DNA of 49,448 nt, taken from contig NZ_MEIK01000018.1 in assembly GCF_002777855.1 (NCBI RefSeq), positions 1-49,448 of the forward strand. The letters run 5' to 3'. The position numbers and the translations under genes were made by a program. The DNA is from Snodgrassella alvi. Lineage in GTDB: Bacteria > Pseudomonadota > Gammaproteobacteria > Burkholderiales > Neisseriaceae. This document shows positions 42,511-49,448 of this stretch, piece by piece; position 1 is the stretch's first letter, and every line of letters begins with the position of its first letter. The notes beneath the pieces were generated by a model. That model did not search any database and was not told where the DNA came from. It saw only the letters and a program-made list of their open reading frames with translations.

Positions 42511-42612
42511 TATGCATTTTTGCTGCAATATCCGCTGATATTGTGTTAGCATGAAAAAGGTTACTCCAATTATTAACCTGTGCAGCAGAATCTTTTCTGG
42601 CACAGGTTTTTT
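42511..42612 (+). ncRNA. Candidate small RNA or phoB leader ending in an isolated terminator
   Basis: A strong hairpin with a T tract (42575-42612) lies 74 nt before phoB, with no upstream plus-strand gene for it to terminate. A TATGCA at 42511-42516 with TTGCGT at 42489-42494 (16-bp spacing) is a possible, weak promoter that would give a transcript of about 90 nt. The alternative is a transcription attenuator in the phoB leader. The 5' end is only a guess. Confidence 0.35.
42575..42612 (+). terminator. Intrinsic terminator upstream of phoB
   Basis: A 9-bp stem, AACCTGTGC (42575-42583) with GCACAGGTT (42600-42608), is extended by an inner CAGAA/TTCTG stem and followed by T residues to 42612. 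It is orphan: the only genes on its left are on the other strand. Confidence 0.75.
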
Positions 42613-42686
42613 CTTGCTGATAGGTTGTATTTTCTGATTAATTTGCTAATCTGACACGGTAACAATTTATCCGCTCAGGAAAATAT

Positions 42687-43373
42687 ATGGCAGATGTAAT
42701 GGTTCTAGTAGTAGAAGATGAGGCAGCCATTGCCACTCTGATTCAATTTACGCTGGAGCAGGCCGGATTTGCCGTGCAATGTGTACCTAGTGTGGAAGAA
42801 GCACAGCCATTTTTACAATCCAGACTACCAGATGTGCTGCTGCTGGATTGGATGCTGCCGGGTATTTCCGGTATCGATTTTATCCGCCAGCTGCGCCGCG
42901 ATTCCAGAAGCCGTGATTTACCGATTATTTTGCTTACTGCACGCGGTGAAGAAACGGATAAGGAGCAGGGGCTGAATCTGGGCGCTGATGATTATATTAC
43001 CAAACCTTTTTCACCGCGGGAGCTGATAGCGCGTATCAATGCATTGTTACGCCGCCGGGCTCCACAAAAAACCAGTACCCCATTGTCGATACAAGGGCTG
43101 GAGCTGGATCCGGTACAGCAGCGGGTGCGGGTTAATGGTCAGGCAGTAGCTTTTGGTCCCAGTGAATTTAAATTATTGCATTTTTTTATGACTCATCCAG
43201 ACAGAATCTATACCCGTAGCCAGCTTTTAGATCAAGTATGGGGAGACCATGTTTTTGTTGAGGAACGTACGGTAGATGTGCACATTCGTCGCTTGAGGCG
43301 TGGGCTCGAGACCGTAGGCTATGAGCACCTGATACAGACAGTACGTGGCAGTGGCTATCGGTTTTCATTGTAG
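42687..43373 (+). CDS. phoB: Phosphate regulon response regulator PhoB
   Basis: A 228-residue OmpR/PhoB-type response regulator that activates phosphate-starvation genes. The receiver domain has the acidic pair in VVEDEAAI, the phospho-acceptor Asp54 in LLLDWMLPGISG, and KPF in DDYITKPFSPRE. The winged-helix domain (about 130-226) has PSEFKLLHFFMTHPDRIYTR and the recognition helix EERTVDVHIRRLRRGLE. The similarity to E. coli PhoB is throughout. AGGA lies about 8 nt before the ATG. phoR follows after 43 nt. I see no convincing Pho box in the spacer upstream. Confidence 0.94.
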   Translation: MADVMVLVVEDEAAIATLIQFTLEQAGFAVQCVPSVEEAQPFLQSRLPDVLLLDWMLPGISGIDFIRQLRRDSRSRDLPIILLTARGEETDKEQGLNLGADDYITKPFSPRELIARINALLRRRAPQKTSTPLSIQGLELDPVQQRVRVNGQAVAFGPSEFKLLHFFMTHPDRIYTRSQLLDQVWGDHVFVEERTVDVHIRRLRRGLETVGYEHLIQTVRGSGYRFSL

Positions 43374-43416
43374 TCATTCATACTGAATCTTTCTTCAGGC
43401 AGGATAAAATTCATTT

Positions 43417-44769
43417 ATGCCAGAACTGCGTCGTCACCTTTATTTAATACTGATTACACTGATTGTGGTTGTTATGCTGTCCCTGCTAACTGGCGGTGTG
43501 CAGTCTGTAGTGATCAGTCTGTGTATTCTTTTTTTCTTGTGGCTAGTGGGGTACTGGTATCATCTAATTAAACTCGTACGCTGGCTGGAACGGCCAAAGC
43601 TTCGAAATGTGCCACAAGGTATTGGCATTTGGAATACTATTTTCAATACTTTAATGCTACAGGCCAAAAGCCGTAAAAAACGCAAACAGAAGCTAGGGGT
43701 GGCTTTACTACGATTTAATCGTATTGCTGAAACCATACCCGAAGGTGTGCTTATACTGGGGCTGGATGGCCGTATTCAGTGGCTGAATCATATGGCAGCC
43801 ATTCATTTAAATCTTGATACCGAGCGGGATATTGATGGCAATTTGGCTGAATTAATCGCTAAAGCTGATTTTCAACAGTTTCTCCATGAGCAGGATACAG
43901 AGTTTGCAAATATCAAGCTTACTTTTGACGCAAACGGCAGCGGTTTACCAAGAATACTGAATATTATTCGTACACCATTTGACGAGCAGGCAACTCTGAT
44001 TATCACGCAGGACATTACAGCGGCAGAACAGCTAAATGCGACACGTACCGCTTTTGTGGCCAATGTTTCACATGAACTGCGCACTCCTTTGACAGTTATT
44101 AATGGTTTTCTGGAAACATTGACGGATATGCCCGAATTACCACAGGAGCAGCGGCAGTCATTTATCGAACTGATGAGTAAAGAGGGTGCGCGGATGCGCA
44201 ACCTACTGGCTGATTTATTAACCTTATCACGTCTAGAAAGCCAGACCGATATTTCTTCGCGTAGACAGCCTGTCTGCCTGACGGCTTTGGCTGAGCAAGT
44301 GGTGCATGAAGCAATGCTTTTATCGGCAGAGAAGCATTCTTTTATCTCTGAGTTGGCGTCGGATATATGGGTGAATGGTATTCAGCAGGATTTGTATAAT
44401 GCTTTCAGTAATCTGCTGTTTAATGCAGTACGTTATACGCCGCCTCAAGGAACCATCAGTATCCGGCTATGGAGTCAGAATGTCGCACCAGATGCTAAGC
44501 AGGCTATTTTTCAGGTGAGTGATACCGGAGGTGGTATTGCGGCGGAACACATTCCCCATCTAACCGAGCGTTTTTATCGGGTCGATTCTGGCCGTTCCCG
44601 CCAGAGTGGTGGCACTGGCCTGGGGCTGGCAATTGCTAAACATGCTTTGGCAGAACATGGCGGTAAATTGGAAATTGAAAGTGTGGTGGGAAGAGGCAGT
44701 ACGTTTTGTGCCGTTCTGCCACAGATGGAAATTAGCAAAGGACTTGACAGCAGCAACACTCCTGCCTAA
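43417..44769 (+). CDS. phoR: Phosphate regulon sensor histidine kinase PhoR
   Basis: A 450-residue inner-membrane kinase that phosphorylates PhoB under low phosphate. Two N-terminal hydrophobic segments (about residues 8-45) lack a large periplasmic domain, as in E. coli PhoR. A charged linker and a PAS domain (about 100-200, EGVLILGLDGRIQWLNHMA) follow. The H box is NVSHELRTPLTVING with His219. The ATPase domain has an N box (NAFSNLLFNAVRYTP), G1 (SDTGGGIA), an F box (ERFYR) and G2 (GGTGLGLAIAKH). The last about 30 bp overlap the promoter of the following tRNA. Confidence 0.94.
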   Translation: MPELRRHLYLILITLIVVVMLSLLTGGVQSVVISLCILFFLWLVGYWYHLIKLVRWLERPKLRNVPQGIGIWNTIFNTLMLQAKSRKKRKQKLGVALLRFNRIAETIPEGVLILGLDGRIQWLNHMAAIHLNLDTERDIDGNLAELIAKADFQQFLHEQDTEFANIKLTFDANGSGLPRILNIIRTPFDEQATLIITQDITAAEQLNATRTAFVANVSHELRTPLTVINGFLETLTDMPELPQEQRQSFIELMSKEGARMRNLLADLLTLSRLESQTDISSRRQPVCLTALAEQVVHEAMLLSAEKHSFISELASDIWVNGIQQDLYNAFSNLLFNAVRYTPPQGTISIRLWSQNVAPDAKQAIFQVSDTGGGIAAEHIPHLTERFYRVDSGRSRQSGGTGLGLAIAKHALAEHGGKLEIESVVGRGSTFCAVLPQMEISKGLDSSNTPA

Positions 44770-44772
44770 AAT
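44744..44772 (+). promoter_or_regulatory. Near-consensus sigma-70 promoter of tRNA-Lys inside phoR
   Basis: TTGACA at 44744-44749, a 17-bp spacer, and TAAAAT at 44767-44772. Transcription would start near 44779-44783, right at the tRNA. The discriminator GCGCGCTC is GC-rich, as at stringently controlled rRNA/tRNA promoters. The -35 and most of the spacer are phoR codons. Confidence 0.85.
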
Positions 44773-44782
44773 GCGCGCTCTT

Positions 44783-44858
44783 GGGTCGTTAGCTCAGTCG
44801 GTAGAGCAGCGGACTTTTAATCCGTTGGTCGAGCGTTCGAATCGCTCACGACCCACCA
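44783..44858 (+). tRNA. tRNA-Lys (anticodon UUU)
   Basis: 76 nt including an encoded CCA. The acceptor stem GGGTCGT pairs perfectly with ACGACCC. The D arm has AGCTCAGTCGGTAGAGC, the anticodon loop is CTTTTAA with anticodon TTT, and the T arm has GTTCGAATC. The gene has its own promoter within phoR. Confidence 0.98.
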
Positions 44859-44891
44859 TCTTTCTTCTATATTTTCAATATAGTATTTCTT

Positions 44892-44915
44892 AAATGGCTA
44901 TTGCCATTTTTCTTC
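44892..44915 (+). terminator. Intrinsic terminator of tRNA-Lys
   Basis: A 7-bp stem, AAATGGC (44892-44898) with GCCATTT (44903-44909), has a TATT loop and is followed by TTCTTC. A weaker AT hairpin (44867-44883) lies between it and the tRNA. Confidence 0.75.
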
Positions 44916-45601
44916 TAATTTGACTTGTATGTCTATATTTTGTCATTAAATAGTTAAATTACAAATTGTTATTGCACTAAATTAAAGTCACTTCGACTCT
45001 ATATTGTTTTGTTGTTGTTTGTATTTTTACACAATTAAACTGTTATCCTTAATCATTATTTTCTTTTCTGGTATTTTAATAGCAATTTGGCTGCCATTTT
45101 TTTAGTTTTTGAATGTTTAACTAAGGAATAAACTGCCTATTTTTCTGAATAAAATATATATAAATTAAGCTTAATACGCATCAATAGCAGTGTTTCTAAG
45201 TAGGAGTTAGATATTATTTTGTATAAATGTTTTTTGTAGGGGATGGCATACTGACTATCAAATACAGAATTTTGTTTTGTAACAATAAAAGAATTGCAGT
45301 TATGTTCTGGATTTTCGATTAAGCTAAAATTTGAACAGAAATTGAGTGTTATATTACTTGTAATCTAATACCTAATATTTTCATCGCAAAATATATAAGT
45401 CGTTGCAATAAGGATACTATATTGGAAGATGATGCATGCTGGTTAGGTTATCACGGTAAGGTAGGAGAATTAGACGGATAAAGTATTGGATTGTTAGTAG
45501 ATACTCCTCAATGTTGTTTAAAATTATAAAAAAAATATCTTATTCACTCTGAACGCATATTTAATATCAGAAACAAATACCAATTCTATTTTTTAAATTG
45601 A

Positions 45602-45634
45602 TACAGGAATCTATGTTATTTGCTGATTCCTGTA
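45602..45634 (-). repeat. Perfect inverted repeat downstream of the SDR gene
   Basis: TACAGGAATC (45602-45611) and GATTCCTGTA (45625-45634) form a 10-bp stem with a 13-nt loop. It is about 120 bp beyond the SDR stop on the minus strand and could be its terminator, but no good T tract follows directly. Confidence 0.5.
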
Positions 45635-45750
45635 CCATAGTTTGCAGAAAAATAACAATATAACCGCACTGAATGTTAACCGAACACAAAAATCAGATTA
45701 AATTTTGACATACTTGAGACTTCTATTCGGCCATTTTTTTGTTAATCATA

Positions 45751-46515
45751 TTAGCGCATGGTTAAGCCACCATCGACTGAGATGGATTGTCCGGTAACAA
45801 AAGAAGAACAGTCACTAGCTAGCCATAGCACGGCATCGGCAATTTCTTCGGGTCGACCTTGGCGTTGCATCGGTACGGTTTTAACCATCGCATCTAATGC
45901 TTCCTTTTGACCTGATGCTGCCATTTTTTCAGACATAGGCGTGCGAATTAATCCGGGACAGACAGCATTGATGCGAATATTGCGTGTCGCGTATTCTAAT
46001 GCCGCACTTTTGGTTAAACCTAACACTCCGTGTTTAGCAGCATGATAATTAGCACGTTCTACCCCACCGAGAATTCCGCCTAAGGATGAACAATTTACAA
46101 TCACGCCATTGCCCTGTTGGCGCATTTGTATCAGTTCATATTTCATACATCCCCATACTCCGCGCAGATTTACACTCATCACACGATCAAAATCCTCTGC
46201 TGTGGCATCGGCAGTTTCTGCTAAAACATTTTGTATTCCAGCATTATTAAACGCAATATCGAGCTGGCCATAGGTAGAAACAATGTGCTTTACCATTGCC
46301 TCTATATCATCCAAATTGGCTACATTGCAGATAACTGCCTCTGCTTGAAATCCATTCGCAACAAGATCCTGAGCAGCTTTGTTTACTGCATCTGCATTGA
46401 TGTCAGCTAGGACGACAGTTGCACCTGATTCTGCAAAGGCACGAGCAGTAGCAAGGCCTATACCTGAAGCAGCACCGGTCACTAAAGCAACTTTATTATC
46501 AAAGGAATAATTCAT
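45751..46515 (-). CDS. Short-chain dehydrogenase/reductase (SDR), substrate unknown
   Basis: A 254-residue classical SDR, a soluble NAD(P)-dependent oxidoreductase. The cofactor motif TGAASGIG is at residues 13-20, and Asp38 (VVLADIN) at the end of strand 2 favours NAD over NADP. NNAG is at 90-93, the catalytic set is Ser144, Tyr157 and Lys161 (YHAAK), and the C-terminal SFVTGQSISVDGGLTMR is typical. Annotation pipelines often label such proteins glucose 1-dehydrogenase or FabG-like, but the sequence does not fix the substrate. It stands alone in gene-poor DNA, with GGAG 8 nt before the ATG. Confidence 0.88.
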   Translation of the reverse strand: MNYSFDNKVALVTGAASGIGLATARAFAESGATVVLADINADAVNKAAQDLVANGFQAEAVICNVANLDDIEAMVKHIVSTYGQLDIAFNNAGIQNVLAETADATAEDFDRVMSVNLRGVWGCMKYELIQMRQQGNGVIVNCSSLGGILGGVERANYHAAKHGVLGLTKSAALEYATRNIRINAVCPGLIRTPMSEKMAASGQKEALDAMVKTVPMQRQGRPEEIADAVLWLASDCSSFVTGQSISVDGGLTMR

Positions 46516-47741
46516 ATTTATTTCTCCAGTTAAGATTGAAAGATGTGACTAATTGTTGTAAATAACTCATTAAAAGTATGGGTTTTAATTTGCAGGTTGA
46601 TTCGTAGCCATCCTGTGTTTTTAAGATTTCAATTTATCGTTCTTAAGTTTTAAAAACGTGATTGTTAAGTATAAAATAATATACAAATATAATATTAATA
46701 TTTAGCTATTCTCATCATATATTTGTTGATGAACATTGATGGCTGGATGATTTGTAATATACTGAATTAGAAAGAGTAAAACTACATACTTGGTTTCATT
46801 ACACTTATGAATAAAATTCATTAATCATTGATGCGCATTAGGCCAAATAAAAAACTTGGCGTTGTGACTATGCTGTTGCTTAATGATTTTGTTGATGCAC
46901 AATTTGGACTTTTCATTTAATCTGGAAAGCATATAAAAAAACAAGGTATCAGAGCAGGTGGTTATATGCTGGAAGCAGGTAGTGTGTTTATAAAGATAAT
47001 AGACCTCCATTAAGACCTGAAGATTATTAATATTATTCCGCCATGATTACTCGTCTTTCTTTAGCAGCAAGAATCAGTGCTTGGGTATAAAACAAAACGA
47101 TATCAGTCAACATATTTAGTTAAAGTTTGATTATCTTTATCTACTACATGCTATGCATGTAGGTTAAAACTGGGCTAGCGTTTCGAACTTGCTTGTGTAT
47201 ATATTTTAAAAAATTTTTAAGGAATGTAATGAATGCAAAATTTTAGATACTAATATGCCTATGCTTTATTTTTCCTTATAAATGTCAGTAATAAATTGAA
47301 ATTTGATTAATTTTTAAAAATTTCATTTTTATTCATATAAACGAATAAAGATGTTTACTATCAGATCCATCTATATAAAAAGCAACTATTCTCGCATTTT
47401 ATGCTTCAAATATCTTATAAATCAGTGTGGATGGTAAATACTAGCTGAACCAACACAATTAAATACTTAATTGAATTAAGTTTTTAGGTTCTATTTACCA
47501 AAACTAAATCGTGATTAAAAAATTCTTCTCTAATTGTTACAAATAAAAATTCTAATAATTAATGTATACTTTAAAAATAAATATAAATATGAACTAAAAT
47601 TTAATTGATATGTATCAATAATGGTAATTTTTAAGACAAAATATAGGTTTGATTTATAATGTAATTAAGTGTTAGTATAAATTGCATTATATTTATATAG
47701 TGTTAACAAAAACCAACTCACAATTATAGATAGATTAATTT
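46516..47741. other. Large AT-rich spacer between SDR and third autotransporter
   Basis: About 1.2 kb with no gene that I can support. A 61-codon minus-strand frame (46825-47010) shows no family resemblance. The promoters of the divergent SDR and autotransporter genes must lie here, but in such AT-rich DNA I cannot pick out convincing -35/-10 pairs. Confidence 0.55.
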
Positions 47742-49448
47742 ATGAATAAAATATATAAACTTATATGGAATGCCAGAGAACATGCTTATGTAGTAACTTC
47801 AGAATTGGCTCGAAAAAGTGGAAAAGTTGTAGGAGTTAAAGTACTTACCTTGTTAGGTGCACTCGCATTGAGTGCAAATGTTGCTTCCGCAGCAGAAGAC
47901 TTAGTAATTTCAGATAAAGATAAAGTCAACGGAAAAGATATTGTGTTTATTGGCAATATTTATTCGGATAATGACATAGACTTTCCTGCCCTCCCTTTTG
48001 AAGTCTTTAATTTAAAAGATGGCCAGAATATTAGAGTAGAACTTGAGAGAAAAGGGGATTTGGGTAGTGTTTGGGGGTTGAATAATGGAACTGGAGAAAC
48101 CACTGTTAATATAAAAGGAGATGTTATTTCTTCAGGAAATTTATTTTTTCCTTCTTCCGAGGATGCTGCTGAATCAACAGATGAAAATATGCTATTTGAT
48201 GATGCGGTTAGCATGACTAACTCTGAACAAGCAACTAATCTTACAGTCAATCAGGAAGAAAGTAGCATCATTAAAGCTAAAAACACCGGTATTATGGCAT
48301 CTAATAATGGTACCGGTTCTACTAAAATTAATATTGCAGGAACAATAGCAGCAACAACAGCTGTTTACGCAGATAGTGGTGAAAAAACTCAAGATGTGAC
48401 TATCACGCAGTCAGCTCCCAGTAAAATTGAAGGTTCAGTTAACGGAATTGTAGTAAATAATCAGGGTAAGGGAGCAACAAATATTGATATAGCCGGTAAT
48501 GTAAGCTCAACTGGTAATGCAACCATTCCGGAAGATCCTGAAAATCCAGATAGTGAACGATATAATTCTGGTAGTGGTATTATTGCCATAAATAATAAAA
48601 ATACCACTGACCTGAATATAACTCAGTCTTCAGCCGCCAGTTTAATTCAAGGTGGAGCAACAGGAATTACGGCATCTAATTCAGGTGTTGGTTCTACCAC
48701 GATTACTACTGCTGGCACGGTAATTGCTGATGGCATAGCAGAAAATGGTATTGGTATTGCCGCTTCCAATACTCAAACAGCCAAAGCAATCCATATAAAC
48801 CAAACATCAGGAAATATTAAAGGTAAAGAAAAAGGCATATCTGCAAGTAATTTCGGACAAGGCAATACCGAAATCACTACTGCAGGAAATGTTACTGGTA
48901 ATAAAGACGCCGGTATCGATGTTACTAATATGCATTTTAATTATCCTGATGCTGAAACAAGAGCAGAAAGCAAATCGAAGACCGATATTATTATTAATCA
49001 AACTGCCGGAAGTATTATTGGTGGTACAGATGGTATTACTGCTGTTAATGAAACTGGTGGAAAAGTCTCAGTGACTACAGCCGGCAAAGTAGAAGGTAAA
49101 ACTGGAGCCGGAATTCAGGTTGTATCAGGTACAGCACCAGTTTCAGATATTGACGAAAACGGAGAAGACATAAGTTCAGCATTTGCTGTAAATAAGAAAG
49201 CCGCAACAAAAGCCGGTGATGAAAATGGCCAGGTACCTTTGGGCGGAATTAATGTTGTTCAGTCAAGTGGTGAAATCAATGGTTTTGCTAGTGGTATAGA
49301 TGCCAGCAATCATGAATCAGGTGCGACCAATATTCAGGTGAGTGGCAATGTGAGTGCAACAGGCACTCAATTTCAGGAAGCTGAGGAACCAGAAGCTGAT
49401 AAACCAGAAACTGATAAACCAAAAATCGAATATGGTACAGGCATAGGC
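47742..49448 (+). CDS. Autotransporter with ESPR signal and beta-solenoid passenger (3' end beyond window)
   Basis: The first 569 codons of a large surface protein, open to the window end. The extended signal peptide MNKIYKLIWNAREHAYVVTS, with a hydrophobic core to ASA at residue 50, is almost the same as in the autotransporter at 37841-41581. The passenger shows GIxASNxGxGxTxI-type repeats followed by TTAGxV strands, as in a beta-solenoid. It differs in having no cysteine in the seen part and in long acidic insertions between repeats (for example PEDPENPDSERY, DIDENGEDISS and EAEEPEADKPETDKPK). The barrel is not in view, so type Va is inferred from similarity. The start is fixed by the ESPR; no strong Shine-Dalgarno is seen. 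Confidence 0.88.
   Translation, partial: MNKIYKLIWNAREHAYVVTSELARKSGKVVGVKVLTLLGALALSANVASAAEDLVISDKDKVNGKDIVFIGNIYSDNDIDFPALPFEVFNLKDGQNIRVELERKGDLGSVWGLNNGTGETTVNIKGDVISSGNLFFPSSEDAAESTDENMLFDDAVSMTNSEQATNLTVNQEESSIIKAKNTGIMASNNGTGSTKINIAGTIAATTAVYADSGEKTQDVTITQSAPSKIEGSVNGIVVNNQGKGATNIDIAGNVSSTGNATIPEDPENPDSERYNSGSGIIAINNKNTTDLNITQSSAASLIQGGATGITASNSGVGSTTITTAGTVIADGIAENGIGIAASNTQTAKAIHINQTSGNIKGKEKGISASNFGQGNTEITTAGNVTGNKDAGIDVTNMHFNYPDAETRAESKSKTDIIINQTAGSIIGGTDGITAVNETGGKVSVTTAGKVEGKTGAGIQVVSGTAPVSDIDENGEDISSAFAVNKKAATKAGDENGQVPLGGINVVQSSGEINGFASGIDASNHESGATNIQVSGNVSATGTQFQEAEEPEADKPETDKPKIEYGTGIG

Larger units (their letters stand above)
41582..42686. other. Large divergent spacer between autotransporter and phoB
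   Basis: About 1.1 kb of AT-rich DNA with no protein gene that I can support on either strand. It contains an isolated plus-strand intrinsic terminator at 42575-42612 (listed separately) and a smaller GCCA-TAC-TGGC-T5 element near 42278-42293. The promoters of the divergent autotransporter and phoB genes must be here. Confidence 0.6.
44859..45750. other. AT-rich spacer after tRNA-Lys
   Basis: About 890 bp. It contains the tRNA terminator and a palindrome at 45602-45634, both listed separately. A 48-codon open stretch without a start codon at 45335-45478, reading ILEDDACWLGYHGKVGELDG at its end, has some coding flavour and could be a gene relic. Nothing else is recognisable. Confidence 0.5.

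Noticed and set aside
44783-44858. tRNA-Lys as the attachment site of a genomic island
   Set aside because: I found no integrase and no direct repeat of the tRNA 3' end within the following 4.6 kb.
46825-47010. A 61-codon minus-strand frame in the large spacer
   Set aside because: There is no Shine-Dalgarno, no family resemblance, and the composition matches the non-coding surroundings.

Overview
The window looks like the chromosome of a Neisseriaceae member, most likely Snodgrassella or a close relative. This rests on recalled protein similarity: LeuS, ThrB, MurJ, Asd and all the Nuo subunits closely resemble their Neisseria counterparts. Other hints are AT-rich, gene-poor spacers, a gluconate-type PQQ dehydrogenase, and a cluster of large surface autotransporters of the kind reported from bee-gut Snodgrassella. 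No database search was possible, so the genus is an inference. No CRISPR array, insertion sequence, prophage or plasmid function is visible.

Layout. (1) 1-560: the tail of an rRNA operon (23S end, 5S, terminator), followed on the other strand by a 5'-truncated trmL remnant. (2) 1.2-3.8 kb: a compact phosphotransferase cassette (EIIA of the mannose family, HPr, EI) with no sugar permease, then a terminator. (3) 4-16 kb: housekeeping and metabolic genes on alternating strands: leuS, gcd (PQQ glucose dehydrogenase), thrB, tcyP (cystine uptake), asd, murJ and a PchB/AroQ-type chorismate mutase. (4) 16.3-30.6 kb: the complete respiratory complex I operon nuoA-nuoN in canonical order, mostly with overlapping or nearly touching reading frames, ending in a strong terminator. 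A Fur-box-like palindrome lies about 120 bp upstream of nuoA. (5) 30.7-31.8 kb: proB.

(6) 32.2-41.6 kb: a surface-protein region on the minus strand, with one YadA-like trimeric autotransporter adhesin and two large classical (type Va) autotransporters that are paralogues. The second carries a 342-bp in-frame tandem repeat coding a glycine/threonine linker between passenger and barrel. (7) 42.7-44.9 kb: phoB-phoR and a tRNA-Lys whose near-consensus promoter lies inside the 3' end of phoR. An isolated intrinsic terminator upstream of phoB suggests a leader RNA or an unannotated small RNA. (8) 44.9-49.4 kb: AT-rich, gene-poor DNA with one SDR oxidoreductase, then the first 569 codons of a third autotransporter running off the window end.

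How it fits together. The metabolic genes suit an aerobic organism that feeds electrons into the quinone pool through complex I and a periplasmic PQQ dehydrogenase, and that keeps PTS proteins for regulation rather than for sugar uptake. The adhesin region is the accessory part. It has four outer-membrane adhesin-type proteins in about 17 kb, shared repeat architecture, a length-variable linker and unusual cysteine pairs, and it is the best place to look for undescribed biology.
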